Positions 12,729 through 26,290 of a stretch of DNA of 64,000 nucleotides are shown here, in pieces. The notes under the pieces are model-generated. The model was not told the origin of the DNA and searched no databases. It worked only from the letters and a program-made list of their open reading frames with translations. The translations under genes were made by a program, and so were the position numbers. Origin of the DNA: Cenococcum geophilum 1.58 (lineage: Eukaryota > Ascomycota > Dothideomycetes > Gloniales > Gloniaceae); NCBI GenBank assembly GCA_001692895.1, contig KV748228.1:621344-685343 (forward strand). Reading direction: 5' to 3'. How positions within the stretch are numbered: position 1 is the first letter of the stretch; each line of letters begins with the position of its first letter.

Positions 12729-12947
12729 TGTATGATTACAGCACGTGGTACACCAAACGCGTGGTTACGCGTTTGGTGCACCAACTACTTAGGTACTAAC
12801 TAATCAGGGGGAGGCGCGTCAGTATATAGACCACGTAGTCTACCTCAATAGAATTGACAGTCACTACCATCCTAAAGAGTATACGATACTATACGTATTT
12901 CGTGCCCCGGGATATAACTCACTTGTATTATTAAGTTGATATAAACA
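12729..12947 (+). repeat. 3' LTR of Copia-1
   Basis: It is 219 bp, the same length as the 5' LTR, and differs mainly by C/T and G/A changes. The hairpin is perfect here: CACCAAACGCG and CGCGTTTGGTG at 12751-12778. It is followed by the duplication gatac. Confidence 0.95.
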
Positions 12948-15900
12948 GATACTAACTCTTAGCTAGTTACCGTTAGACAGCTATAGGAAATAGTTAATTA
13001 ATTAATAGACAATAACAAAATACTTAAAGAAAGAATTAGTAGGATTAGAGTAGCTAAGGTTAAGTTACCCTTAATTAAGCAATTCTTAGGAGAAAAGTTA
13101 AAGCTTAAGGGATTCCTTACGTAAATGCACTTTAAGGTTATATAAGAGGGAGTTAAACTAGAAACGCCTATAGATTAAGTTACCTATATAGAATTGTTCT
13201 TAATGGGGAGGGTACTTAAGTAGTTTAAACCTTACCTTATGGAAATATAAAAATATAGTATAATAACTACTAACAAGGAGGTCCGGTATATATTCTTAAG
13301 TTAAAATAGGGTTATAGAATAATTAACGTAAATATTTAGAGACCTAAAGGTAACTACTATAGTAAAAAGAAAGCTTTAAAACCTAGTATAAAGGACTTTA
13401 GTAATCAAGTACACGATATAGTTTTAAATATTAGTAATATAAGTTAAATAGAATAATAAAGCACTTATGGCATAGTATAAATAGAGACTTAAGGCAAAAG
13501 TCTAGGATGTAATTATTTTAATAAAAGATACGGATACTCTTAGGAATTTAATTAATTAAGTAATTAAGATTAATAATAGGATTTACTAAAGAGAGTAGAC
13601 TAAAAAGGGTTAGAATAGAGTTCTATAGTCGTATAAGGCGTAGGGCACGTAATAATAAAGTTAAAGTTAAAAACTATAGTATAGCGTAGAGCTAATAGAC
13701 CTAAGTAGTACTAAAGAATTTAAAAAATAAAATAAAAAATTATAGAAACTTAAAGGATAAGGATTAAGTAATTAAAGGTTAAAGGAGTAAAGGCTAAACC
13801 AGGGATCTTAATAATAGAAGACGTTTAGGCGGACTCTATAGTAAGAAAAATAGTTTAAAAAAGGAGCTTATATAAATTGCAGAAAATAGGGTTATTATAT
13901 TAAAGACTATAGAAGTAGTTAGAGTTACTATATAGTAAAAGGAATATGACTAGTAAATAATATATATATATAAAGGGATAATAATATACTATAAGGAACA
14001 AAAGAATATTTAATTAAAAGTTTTGCATTTTGTTATAATAATATATACTAAATTTATAAAGACGCTAAGTATAATATAAGCTATTAGCTATAAAAGCTAA
14101 AACCTATAAAATATAGAGGAACTAATAAACTAGTTTATAGATCGGATATTAAAGATAATAAGTTTAATATAAGCGAAATATTCCGTAATAATAAGGTCAT
14201 AAAAGTAGCTTACTAGGAGTATGCAGACCTTAAAGATGTTATATAAGAGGTAAAAAATAATTCCACTACGGAATAGGGAATATTAGTAAGGATTAAGACC
14301 CTACTAGATATAATATCTATCGCTTTATAAGATATAAGAGAAGTAAAATAGTAAACCACTTTAGCACTTAATAAAGGCATAAGGCTAAAGACTCAAGATT
14401 CTTAAGACAAGATGCGGGATAACTAAGATTCTTAGGATAAGATAAGGCAAGCTTAAGGACCTATAACGGATAATAACCAATAGAGCAGAGTAATGGCTTA
14501 GTTCAGCGATATATAAATAAGCTTAGGATAAAGTTTCCTAAAGATATAAAATTCTTAAGACGAGATAAGTAAGATTTAAGACTCTTAAGACGAGATAAGA
14601 ATACTAGTAAAGCCTAGTTAGACTAAGGCTAGAGTAAAGCTTAAGATAGAAGTAAGCTTAGGATTAAAAATCCTATAAAACTAAGATTTCTAGACACAAA
14701 TAAGGACTATTAAAGAAATTATAAGCGAGACTTAGTAATAGGATTAAAATATTAATAGTAAGATTAAAAAGTAAGAAGACTTTAAGGATCTATTTATAAG
14801 ACGTAAACTAAAAGAAACTATAGAAGAAGTTAGATAAAGAATTATTGTATAGTAAGAACAGAAACTAGATAAGAGATCTAGTATACTAGGATATATAAGG
14901 GACAGAGTACTAGTATAAAGAATTACTAATAAGCCTAGAGCAGGTATACTAAGAGCTAAGTAGCTTATTAAATTAGAAAATAAAGAGGATTTAGGGATCC
15001 CTACTAGATTTAAAGAATAATATATAAAGGGCTATTATAATATAGTAATAAGAAGATACTTCCTTACAGATAAGCTGTATATACTCTAGCAGCTATACTA
15101 AAAGTAGTATAGGCAACAACATAATAATAAGTAGGAAGATTTCTATATATAGTTAGATGAATAAGTTATCTAAAACTACCCTATTATAGAGAAGGCAATA
15201 ACTTATATTAAAGGAGCCTTAATTATAACATTAAAGGATTTAAAGAAACAATTAGAGAACTAAAAAAGTAAAAAATATATCTTAGTACCTACGAATAAAG
15301 TCGTAACATTTAGATTAACACGGTAAAGGTTTAAACTTAAAGATAAAGATAAGTTAAGAGTTAACCTAAAGCACCTAGCACACTATACGCTATTATGGAT
15401 TATATATATATATAATATATATAAAATGTATAAGAATCTAAAAGAAAAGAATTGGAAATACCTTATAAGAATATATTAGGCGCTAGATAAGTAATAGTAT
15501 AGAAATACTAAGTATATATATAGCTGGCATCTAATAGAGGTTTAAAAAGAAGGAGACTTAATACTTTAACCAGGAAGATTCCTTATAGAAGAATACTTAG
15601 ACGGATAATAGTAGTAAAAATACCTAGAAAATATGTGTCTATAGTATATTAAAGATAAAAAGCGAACTAGGTATTAGCTAAAGAGTAAGCTAAGTATAAT
15701 AAGATTAAGCAGCTAATAGTTAGGAAAAGTAGAGGTCTATAGGACTAAAGGGAGCTAGTAGTAGAGCCTTAAACCCTTAAAGGAATTTAAGGATAATACC
15801 TAAATTTATAAGTTAATTAGTAAGATTAGCAGTTTAAAGCGCTAATAGATAGTAAAATAACACGGAACTATATTTTACTAGCAGTAGTTAAAAGAATAGG

Positions 15901-17696
15901 ATTACCTTATAGATAGAAGGAGCAATCTTACCTATTAGTTACAATTTTAGGAGTTTTAATAGCCTATAGAGGAGGGATTATTAATCTTAAAATAGGACCT
16001 ATTTAAGTAACTATTAAAGAAAGATAAATTAAGATATTTTTAATATTCTACCATTAGGACAAAATAAGGTAGTATTAGGTATACCTTAGTTATAGAAGTA
16101 TAATCTAAGGATTAATTAGATTATAGGATAGGTTAATATTAGAGATACTTAATAATATAAAATGTAATAGTAAACTAAGTTAGTATAGTACTAAGTTAGA
16201 GTAATATATAAAGAGACTAAGTAAGGCTTAAGTTATATACTAAAAAGATACTATAAGTATAGCAAGAAACTATAGAGCCTAGAAAATAAAAAGCTAGTAG
16301 ATTATATAGTATAGGACTATAAGATAGAGTTAGAACTAGAAATAAGTCTAAGGTTCTTTCTAACCTATAAGCTTACTTAAGAGGAGGTAAGCGTACTTAA
16401 AGAGTTTATTTAGGAGAACTTATAAAAGGGATATATCAGACTATTATAGTTATTAGTAGGTTATCTAGTACTATTTATACCAAAGAAGAATAGGAAACTT
16501 AGGTTATGCATTAACTATAAATAGTTAAATAGCATTACTTAGAAGGATAGGTATCCTTTACCCTTAATTAGCGAAATTTAAGATTAGATAGGTAATATAT
16601 AAATCTTTATAAAGATAGATCTAAGATAGGCGTACTATTAGATTAGGATTAAGGAAGGTAATAAATAAAAGGTAGCCTTTAGGTTAAAAGAAGGACTATA
16701 CAAACTATTAGTTATATAATTTAGATTAATAAATATACTAGTAATATTCTAAAAAAGAATTAATAGTGTGTTAAGAGAACACCTTAATAAGTTTATTATG
16801 GCATACCTTAACAATATTATTATTTACTTAATAACTAAGGAAAAATATAGAGAATACGTTAAATAGGTCTTAAGGAGACTATAGGAAGAATAGATACTAG
16901 TAGTAATTAAAAAATACGAGTTCTTTATAAGGAAGACTAATTCTATTAGATTTATTATTAAACTAGGTTATATTAGTATAGACCTAAAAAAATTAAAGCT
17001 ATAGTAAGTTAGCAAGAACTAGAGAATATAATATAATTAAGGTTATTTTTAGGGTTTTATAACTACTACAAAAGGTTTATAGTATAGTGGTTAAAGAATA
17101 TTAAACTATTTACTAGGCTTATAAAGAAAGAGGAACTATAGGTATAAGGGGGCAAGTAAAGGAAGTTATTTAAAGAACTTAAGGAATTATTTACCTAGGA
17201 GCTAATCCTTAAAATCTACCAACTAGGACTAAACACGGTTGTAGAAACGGATATATTAGACTATATATTAGGAGTATACTTACTATAAAAGTATAAGAAC
17301 GCATAGCACCTAGTATTATACTATAGTAGAAAAATAATACTACTAGAGTTAAACTATAACGTCTACAATAAAGAGTTATTAGGTATAGTTATAGTACTTA
17401 AGGAATAAAAAGCATTCTTATTAGGTATAAAAAAACTATTTATAATTAAGATGGATTATAAGAACCTAATAGGGTTCCTAATAATAAAAGAACTTAATTA
17501 AAGATAGGTTAGATAGGTAGAAATGCTTATAGAATACTATTTTAAGATTTAGTATACTAAAGGAACTAAGAATATAAGAGCAGATATACTTAGTAGAAAG
17601 GCTAAACTATAAAATAATAAAAAAACTATTAGGAGTAATGCTACGCAGAGATAAGAATAGATAGATTAGATATAATTACCCTAAACTAGTAATAAC
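12948..17696 (+). pseudogene. Gypsy A2 gag-pol, middle part, RIP-inactivated
   Basis: This continues gag from the Copia-1 insertion. A retrotransposon gag core is followed by a zinc knuckle at about 13863-13915, with several cysteines changed to tyrosine. A long linker of some 600 codons, rich in glutamine-derived stops and with QDSQDE-like repeats, runs to about 15730. The protease is near 15842 (LIDSKITRNYI, from D-S-G) and RT about 16300-17200 with the YxDD box near 16801 reading AYLNNI. RNase H follows to the Copia-2 insertion. Linker to protease is a -1 frame step at the same spacing (119 bases between the same landmarks) as in Gypsy A3. Protease to RT needs one further indel here. Confidence 0.85.
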
Positions 17697-17971
17697 TGTC
17701 TGATTACAGCACCTGTTGTACAAGCCGCGTGCTTACGCGCTTGGTACACTAAGTACGCGTTTACGCGTTCGGTGTACCAACCACTGCTTACGCGTCGGTG
17801 CACTAACCATCTGCTTACAAGGCACTAACTAATTAGGGGAGGCGTATTAGTATATAGACCCCGTAGTCTGCTTCAATATAAGAGTCAGTTACTACCGTCT
17901 AAATAAGCATACGATACTAAACGTATTTCGTACCCCTAGACACAACTCATACCATTAAATTAGTACTAACA
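17697..17971 (+). repeat. 5' LTR of Copia-2
   Basis: It starts TGTCTGATTACAGC and ends TTAGTACTAACA. The first 130 bases carry a string of inverted repeats around cgcgt/acgcg (ttacgcgcttggtac, acgcgtttacgcgt, gcttacgcgtcggtg), an expanded version of the single hairpin of the Copia-1 LTR. Confidence 0.93.
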
Positions 17972-18366
17972 CTAATCAGTAAGCGCGCACAGATCAGGAA
18001 ATACGCACTCGCTTAGAAGATATTTACGCTCCACCTTGCAAGCCCCTATTTCAGTTAAAGAGAATTAAAGTACTCTAGATTTAGAAGACATCTGACGCTC
18101 CACCTTATCTAGAACTACCCTAAATCTACCCTAATTTTGGAAGACGTTTACGCTCCACCTTAATTAGATATATTAACCACTGTACTAGTAGTTAACGCGA
18201 CTACCTCGAACCCTAACCCTTACTACACCCTACCTTAATACCCCGGCCTCCTCTCTAACCCCTTACGGAGACCTCTTACCCTTCTATAAACCGTTACGGA
18301 CCTATTAACCACCTTTATAGACAACTATAAGACCCTTCCACCTACTATATACTACCCTATATAAGC
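17972..18366 (+). other. Copia-2 5' leader, no gene
   Basis: The leader starts ctaatcagtaagcgcgcac (primer-binding position). It contains three spaced copies of a gacgctccacctt-like motif (about 18024-18160). No ORF is seen. Confidence 0.6.
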
Positions 18367-21300
18367 ATAGCAGATATTAGGAAGTAAGTTAATAAAGGTT
18401 AGGACAAGTAGAGGCAGGGAGTTAACCTTACGTCTATACCTAATATTAACAACTACATTAAATTTAAAACCCTTAAGTACGGATACTTTAAGTTTATAAA
18501 CGTCAACCTATGGGAGCAATACTAGGAGGACTTTATAGACTTTACGGAGGCTATCTTTAAAGCATATAACCCTACCACCATCTATAACCTACGGACCCTC
18601 CTATATAACTAAGGCGTATAGGTTAAAAGGAATAAACAAGTTACTATTGCACAGTCCCTATATAACACAACATATAAGGAGGACCAAATAGAATGGACTA
18701 AGAAAGAACTTCTAGATAAGTACAACATTACTAAAGAACTCTTTACTTATCCCAAACTTAATATAATTACTAGCCTTATACCTAACCCACTTAACTAAAT
18801 TTATCCTACAAATATAAGCGGCTTTAGAACTAACCTTACTGGCCAAAATATACCTAATACCCAAGCTATAGACCATAACACCCCTATAACCCAAAATACG
18901 GACTAGATTACTTCCGTTATTTAAGCCATAGATCCGCAAGCTATATATCTATAAGCTACAGATCCGTAAGCCATATATCCGCAAGCTATAGATCCGCAAG
19001 CTATATATCCATAGGCTATAAATTCATAAGCTATATATCCGCAAGCTATAAATCCGTAAGTTATAGATCCGCAACCTACCTAAGCGAAGACCTATGGTAA
19101 GGAGCTAGCTAACCTAGCCAAGCTCTATACTGACGAGTCTAAATACAGCGGTGAAAACGATAATTTTAACTTTAAACTAACTATCTTTACGGACCTCTGT
19201 TAGAAGGCTGATATTCCTAAATAGGTACTTAGCCAAGCCTACTCAACCATACTGCGCGGCCTAGCCCTTAACCACTACTACACCAACCTTAAGAGCAAAC
19301 CCCTTGGTATTCCCTTTAATAAGCTATATAAAGCTATACACAACTACTTTAAAGGACTAGAATATAAGCGTGATATCCTTACCTAATGGAATGCGACTAA
19401 GCTACGGACCGTAATTAATAAGAACACCAAAAAATCGATTACAGAGTGTCTGCAAATACTTATTAAGGACCTCTAGCATCTATAGTACGGCCTTAACGCC
19501 AAGCTTTAAATAGACGACTTCCTGCACAATAAACTTATTACGGCCTACCAGGAAGTAGAGCCCTATAAGTACGCCTATTATAAGCCTATAGATACCTTAA
19601 CTGGCCTTATTAACGATCTACGCTCCTCTATTATAATGTATGAAGTCTTAAACCTACCAGGCAATACTTAAGCCTTTACTACGGATATTTAATATCCGTA
19701 AACAGACTTAGACGTCTACTTTATGGACCGCCGCTACTGCTAGCAGCACCTGTACTGACCAAGTCCTACCCGCAACCCCTATAGTAACCCCTGTATGAAA
19801 ATATACCCCTATAGACGAACCAGCTAGAAGTGCTTTATATACGGTAAGAAAGGATATTGGTCTATAAGGTATACCTAGGAAGAACGTAATAAGTCTAGGA
19901 AGAGATTTAATAACCGTATTAACCAGTTCATTTTAGAATACAAAGAAGAGGAAGTAAAAGAGCCCCCTAATAAGTTAATAGAAGCCCTTATAATTAACTT
20001 TAAATTAGATGCTTAGGAATAAGAGACCTTAAAGACATTCCTAACTACTTTTGGACCTTTTACGGATAGCCAAGCCTTTAATATTACAACTGTATTAGCC
20101 GACCGTTCCTTTATACACTTAGTTGCGCCTAAAAACTATTTTGTAAGTACCCCTATTATGGATATTATGGACTATAAATAGGACCTATTTGCATATATTA
20201 CTACAAAACGCTATACCCCTAAGAAATTCTACGGCGTTATGATTAACATAGGTGCCTTTAAGAAGTCTACCGTAGGCTATGGGCAATACCTTGCATATAA
20301 GGCTACTATAAATAATAATACGGATATTAACACTACGTAGACTAGGGCCGTAAACGTCTAGTTTAGCATCGGCTTAACCGCATTAATTGGATTAATTGTA
20401 GTTAAGACTCTAATTGGCCTAGTTAAATTCCACGTAGTAAAAGCGGATACCCCCTTCCTACTCTGTCTTGTAGATATAGATAGGTTATAGGTATACTACA
20501 ATAACGTTACGGACACCCTAATTGGCCCAGCAACTGCCCTAGAAAGTAAATACGTTACCCTACTAATTATACGACGATTTAGACACCCGTTCCTTATATA
20601 GGGAGAGACCTTACGGATATATATTTAAGAGTCTTTTAACTATAACCCGTGTTACCTTACTAGTACTAAGATCTACCGCCTATACCGCCGTTTTGGCCAC
20701 CTATTAGCCGAAAAGCTGTATAGAGTCCTTAAACGCTCTGGATATAATGACGTCGATAGAAAGGCAATTAACTACTTAACTAAATACTACTCCTATTACT
20801 AGAAATACGGACGTTTTCTAGGCTGATTTAAGTTCACCCTTTATAAGAATCTTAACTTCAACCATTTAGTATACGTAGATATTATGTATATTAACGGCAG
20901 CCTAGTACTATATATAATTGACGAGGCAACCTACTACTAAGCCGCCCGTTGGTTATAAAATATATCCGTAAAGTATACCTAGGATATTCTACGGACCTGC
21001 TGGATTAATATATACGTTAGACCCCTTACGTATATCACCCACAACACTAGTAGGAACTTTATCAGCAAGGAATTCTAGCAGTATGCTACGGCCATAGCTA
21101 TATTAACAAAAGCTGTTCTAGTTAAGGCGCACTAGTCCGTTAGGCTTATTAAGCGAGCTTACCTAGCCTTATAAAGAGCTTACTAGATTATTACAGATAA
21201 ATGTAAGGACATTTAAAAGGAACTGGCTCTGTAGATGGCCGTAAAAGCCATTAACGACACCGCTAGCCCAGATGGACTAGTACCTACCCTCTTGGTCTAC

Positions 21301-23457
21301 GGAGCCTACTTAAGAATAAGTAATCTAGATCCTCCTGCCCTGTCTATTACGGAATAAGCAGCTGTAATACGGAAGGCGATAGCCGAGATAGTTAAACTAC
21401 GGGCCAAATAAACTGTTAATAACGCCCTATACTACTGTAACGGACCTAACACAACCTTAGTATATAACCTCCCGCTTAACTCTAAAGTCCTTATATAGCG
21501 TAAAAGCGGCAAATAAACTAGACCCTACCGTTTACTAGCTGTAGAAAACGAGACGTGCTGTATATAGCTCCCTAGTAGGCCAACTAGGTTTAGAAGCACG
21601 TCCGTAAAACCCTACTTTCGGCCTAAAAACACCTATAACGTTAAGCCAGATAAACTAGAAGCAACCGCCGAACCAAACAAATTAGAAGCACCCCCGTCTA
21701 CCCTAGAAATCCCTAAGGAACTTATTAAACCTATTAAGCCGACTATAAAGCGCGGTTAAGGACGCCCCTAGAAGCACCCCATAAACAAGAACCCTACAAC
21801 AGAGAACTATATAACCTCCGCAGGCATATCCGTAAGCTCCGCAGGCATATCCGCAAGCTCCACAGGTATACCCGTAAGGTAATTTCCGTATATGGATATA
21901 TTAGTTCTAGTATAGGAAGCCCCGTTCACGGCCTTATAACGTAAAGAGATTAACGGACTACTTAAGAAAGGCGTCTTTGTAGTTATAGCAGAAAAGGATA
22001 TTCCGCAAGGCGTCCGTATATTTAACTTACGCTTTGTTAATAAAATTAAGTACCCTAGTACTAATAAAGCCTTTAAAAAGTTAAGGCTTGTTATATAAGC
22101 TTATAACGACCAAGGAAAGGACTTAGTCCTTACGCAATCGCCTATAATTTAATAAGTCAGCTAATGGATTATACTTACACTTATACCTAGCCTACAGCAA
22201 ATTAAACCTATAGCTTTATACTTACGGGATATCTTGTAAGCCTATATATAGTCTAGTACCTACCTAAGCAGAGATATCTTTATACAACTACCCTATAAGC
22301 TTAACCTATAACTAGGAACAATTTTATAGGTTATAAAACCTCTTTACGAAGTACTAGAAGCCAGGAACCACTGGTTTAAGACGTACCACTAGCACTACGT
22401 TAGTAGACTTAAAATGGAATAGTTAACCTACGACCCCTGCCTCCTATACACCCAATTAAATGGCCTTAGTATCGTTAGACTCCAAATAGATAATACCCTT
22501 TTCCTAGCAGACTAAACCTTTACGGACGCTAAAGAGACTAAACTATAAAAGGCAAAGTTCTTAGTAAAGCCGCAAGAGCAGCTAACTAAGTAAAATCCGA
22601 TCAAGTTTAATAGAGGCTTAATTACCTAAAAGGGCAACCTAATTAAGCTGACTTAGGAACGCCAAGCTTAAAACTTAAGGCCTGTTATAGCAAGGCCTAC
22701 AGACCTCACTAGCTCCCGTAAAGAGACCCGCAAGACCATAAATACAAAGGACTAATACGTTGCACAGCGCGCAAAAGGCGCCTATATTGCCATAGTCTGT
22801 CAACCTAAATCTGCCTACGATTTATCCTTTACGGCCTAGGCAGTAGATCTATAAGAGGAAAATGTTAAGCAGCTTAATAAGCGCATTTAGTAGCAAATTA
22901 ACAATACAATAAGGGGACTCACTTTTGTACCACTAGACCTAAACTCCCTTAGCCTACTAGTATTTACGGACGCCTCCTTCGCTAATAATAGGGACCTATT
23001 ATCATAAATTGGTTTTGTACTTATACTTACAGACCATAACTAGGACGCAAATATACTGCACTAGTCTTTAATTAAGTGTAAACGAGTAACCCACAGCGTT
23101 CTGGCTTCCAAACTATATATACTAGCTTATGGCTTTAATATAGCAGCCGCAATCAAATTAATAGTCCAGAAGATCCTACAACTGGAGCAGTTACCCCTGG
23201 TCTTATATACCAATTTAAAGTCCCTCTACGACTGCTTAGTTAAGCTAGGTACAATATAAGAAAAGAGGCTTATGGTCGACCTAATGTGCTTATATTAGGC
23301 CTATAAACAACGCGAGATTACGGAGGTTAAATGGATTAGCGGCGGAAACAACCCAGCAGACGCCATAACTAAGGCAAAGCCGTATTAAGCCCTTAAAACC
23401 CTAATTAACACAAATAAGCTTAACCTAGAAGTCACAGAATGGGTAGAACGGGACTAA
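18367..23457 (+). pseudogene. Copia-2 Gag-Pol polyprotein, RIP-inactivated but in frame
   Basis: From ATA 18367 (ATG mutated; it aligns with the Copia-1 start) to TAA 23457 the frame is exactly 1697 codons. Domains match Copia-1: gag core from about 19090; knuckle near 19830 (KCFIYGKKGYWSIRY, with a cysteine already tyrosine); protease near 20237 (MINIGAFKKS, catalytic Asp to Asn); integrase about 20680-21420; RT about 21900-22560; RNase H about 22960-23390 (VFTDASFANN, ADAITK). The extra length over Copia-1 comes largely from a 15-bp tandem array in gag and a 24-bp-type repeat near 21825-21880. Many stops make it non-functional. Confidence 0.92.
18925..19074 (+). repeat. 15-bp tandem array in Copia-2 gag (AIDPQ units)
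   Basis: Ten units of gctatagatccgcaa lie head to tail and in frame, coding A-I-D-P-Q before RIP; many now read taa for caa. The array lies just before the conserved gag core (TYGKELANLAKLY). Copia-1 has only two or three degenerate units at the same place (about 8131-8180). Confidence 0.9.
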
Positions 23458-23706
23458 TGACGCACCTATGGTACGTCTACGGCCCGTTAGAGGGCTGTAT
23501 GGCTCGTTATACGGTATAGGTGGAAAACGGTAGAAAGCTATAGTGGAACTTAGTGGACCTACGACCAGCTTAAAGCACCGTTTAGAAAGCAGCCTAGACG
23601 GCACCTCAGGGGAGATTTCCTATGTATTTTCTTTTGCGTTTTACAGTTTTATTAAAGCAATTACGGAGGCTATACACAGGTGGTTCCATTTTTTAAGTAT
23701 CGCCAG

Positions 23707-23981
23707 TATTTGATTACAGCACCTGTTATACAAGCCGCGTGCTTACACGCTTGGTACACCAAGTACGCGTTTACGCGTTTGGTGTACCAACCACTACTTA
23801 CGCGTCGGTGCACCAACTATCTACTTACAAGGCACTAACTAATTAGGGGAGGCGCATCAGTATATAGACCCTGTAGTCTGCTTTAATACAAAAGTCAGTC
23901 ACTACCGTCTAAATAAGCATATAATACTAAACGTATTTCGTGCCCCTAGACACGACTCATACCATTAAATTGGTACCAATA
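23707..23981 (+). repeat. 3' LTR of Copia-2
   Basis: It is 275 bp, starts TATTTGATTACAGC (from TGTCTG) and ends TTGGTACCAATA, followed by gtaac. Length equals the 5' copy. The terminal CA is TA here through RIP. Confidence 0.92.
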
Positions 23982-24075
23982 GTAACTTAAGAGGATAATA
24001 AACTAGGAAGAGTCTATAAGATACTAAAAAGCTTTTAAGTATAAAGAATTCTAGAAGCATAGCTAGAAGATCTAT
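23982..24075 (+). pseudogene. Gypsy A2 pol piece after Copia-2
   Basis: This short stretch starts with the target duplication gtaac and matches the pol segment between RNase H and integrase in Gypsy A1 and A3 (ending ctagaagatctata). The match stops abruptly at about 24075. Confidence 0.85.
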
Positions 24076-26290
24076 AGGGACTAGAATAAGCTAAATCGTT
24101 TAAGGCCCTTAAGGGAGCCTTTACTTTAGCACTAGTACTAGTATACTATAACTATACGAAGAAAATAGTAGTAGAGATAAACGTATTAAATTAGGCTTCC
24201 GGCGGAGTCCTTTCCTAATATAATAATAACGGAAAATTAAGACTGGTCGCATTTTTCTCCGCAAAGTATTCTACGCTAAAGTGTAACTACGAGATTTATA
24301 ATAAAGAACTCTTAGCTATTATTAAGGCTTTAGAGGAATGGCGTCCTAAGCTATAAGGGATTAAGGAGCCGTTTAAAATTATTACCAACTATAAAAACCT
24401 ACAGACGTTTATAACTACTAAGTAGCTAAACTAGCGCCAAGTCTAGTAGGTAGAGTTCCTTTTATAGTTTAACTTTATAATTATATATAGACCTAGTAGT
24501 AAAGCTATACTCCCTAATACCCTAAGTTAGCTACTAGGAATAAGGCCTAAGGACGCTAATAATAAACGCCTCCGCTACTAAGCCTAAGTCGTTATACCGC
24601 CCTAAAAAGTTAACCCTATAATCTTAGAAGAATTACTATATAAGTCCCATAACTCTAATAACGTAAAGTTTATAGCTACTCTAAACCCTAAAATAGCCGA
24701 AAAGTTACTAGATAAGTTAATTTAGCTAGAATACTAGGAGAACGAACTTGTAAAAGATATAGTAGCAGCCTTACGTAATTAAAAAGCTCGCTATTAGCTA
24801 AAAAAGATTAGGAAATTACTTTATTATAATAAGTTAAAATATAGTATTATTAACGGATAGATCTACTTCTACTAATATCTCTTTATCTCTAACGCCCTAG
24901 ACCTCCGCCTAAAAGTTACCTATTACTCTTATAGTAGTGGCCCCGCTAATTACCCTAGCTAGGTTAAGATTTTTAACCTCTTAAACTAAATATACTAGTA
25001 GCTAGGAATCTCCTAGTTTACGGCTACCTTTATTAAAGACTATACCCTATACTTTCGCACTAAGNCCCCCTATTTTNCCCCGCCCGGTTTTTTAAAGCTA
25101 TTAGAATTACCCGCCCGCCTATAAACTAATATCTCAATTAACTATATTATAACGCTACTAGTATACTAACGCTATGGCAAGGTATATAAATATATCCTTA
25201 TTATTATAAACCGCCTAACTAAAATATAATACCTTATTTTAGTAATAGGACTCTTAATAAAGGAGCTAGTTAATGGCTTTATTAACAACGTATATAAGCT
25301 CTACGGTGCACTAAGCACGATTACCTCTAATTATAGTATATAATTTATTAGCGACTTCTAGCAACGACTAAGTAAATACCTTAAGATAATTTTGTAATTA
25401 AGCTTAGCCTAGTACCTAAAAACGGACGGCTAAACTGAAATTATTAACGCTGCCGTAAATAAATACCTCTATGCTTTTATTAGCTTTATATAAAACGACT
25501 AGGTTAACTATCTACTACTTACTAAGTTTGCTATAAATAACTAAGTTAATAAGAGTATAGGTATCTCCCTATTTTTTATAAACTATGGCTTTAACCCTTG
25601 CCTCGGAATCGAGCCTGCTGGCCTTTACCTACCAATACTATTAGTATAAGTAAAGAAGGAGTTCTTCTGCACAGACTCTGTGGCTAACTGCTTTAAATGG
25701 ATATTAATATAGTTTAAGGCCCTAGCCTAGATTTTATAGTAACGCTATAAAGATAATGCTAATACCTATAGAGATAAGAGCGTGTTATTCTATAAAGGCG
25801 ATATAGTTATAGTTAGCTTAGAAAATATAAAGATAAATAGACCTAGAAAAAAATAGGACAATAAATAGGACGGCCTATACCCCGTACTCGTAGTATACTA
25901 AGGGGTAGTTATAGTAGACCTTCTAAACCATATCTAAGTAAATAAATCCTTTTATATATCTAAGGTCCGCCTTTAGGCTACTAAAGAGATCCCTAGCTAA
26001 GCAAATATTAATACTATAGAGCGCTATAATATATAAGGACGAGTAGCAGAAAGAGATAATAACGGCAATATAGAAGATAAATAGGAGTTTAAGAAAATCC
26101 TTAATGTATATAACAAAGACCCCTAGGGCTTAACTTATAAGATTAAATGGAAATATTATAAGGATATAACCTAGCAGCTAGAGGAAGACCTAAAGGGTTA
26201 CGAATAAGCTATATAGCGCTTTTATAAGTAATACTTTAAGAAGCTAGAACCCCCAAACTGGGTATAAAATAAAGAAAAGTTACGCTAAGG
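24076..26290 (+). pseudogene. Gypsy B pol (RNase H, integrase, chromodomain), RIP-inactivated
   Basis: The RNase H reads ALKGAFTLALVLVYYNY..., VEINVLN for the usual D-A-S region, and [10 protein letters not shown]. Its catalytic aspartates are partly lost. The integrase core follows (about 24870-25640), with INYGFNPCLGIEP near 25580-25620, a typical Gypsy integrase tail. A chromodomain-like segment lies about 26080-26240 (KILNVYNKDP, then YKIKWKYYKD and EEDLKGYEQA). Reading frames are fairly continuous apart from RIP stops. Confidence 0.8.

Larger units (their letters stand above)
6899..12947 (+). mobile_element. Copia-1, complete Ty1/Copia retrotransposon
   Basis: This is a complete 6049-bp element with two 219-bp LTRs (6899-7117 and 12729-12947) and a 5-bp target duplication, gatac, at 6894-6898 and 12948-12952. 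It lies in the gag of Gypsy A2. Between the LTRs is a single degenerate Gag-Pol frame in the Copia order (integrase before RT). It is clearly related to Copia-2 over gag and pol but has a different, shorter LTR. RIP stops abound, so it is dead as read. Confidence 0.95.
17697..23981 (+). mobile_element. Copia-2, complete Ty1/Copia retrotransposon
   Basis: This complete 6285-bp element has 275-bp LTRs at 17697-17971 and 23707-23981. The target duplication is ataac on the left (17692-17696) and gtaac on the right (23982-23986), differing by one RIP-type change. It sits in the RNase H to integrase interval of Gypsy A2. Its coding part is closely related to Copia-1, but its LTR differs, carrying several extra hairpin units. 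Confidence 0.94.
6351..24075 (+). mobile_element. Gypsy A2, split by two Copia elements and truncated
   Basis: The element consists of 6351-6898, 12948-17696 and 23982-24075, separated by Copia-1 and Copia-2. Joined by eye, these follow the order 5' LTR, gag, long linker, protease, RT and RNase H seen in the complete copy at 28501. Both insertions are flanked by 5-bp duplications (gatac; gtaac/ataac), so they are real nested insertions. The last piece matches positions 1430-1510 of Gypsy A1 up to gatctata and then switches to an unrelated Gypsy. Integrase, chromodomain and 3' LTR are therefore missing. Confidence 0.9.
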
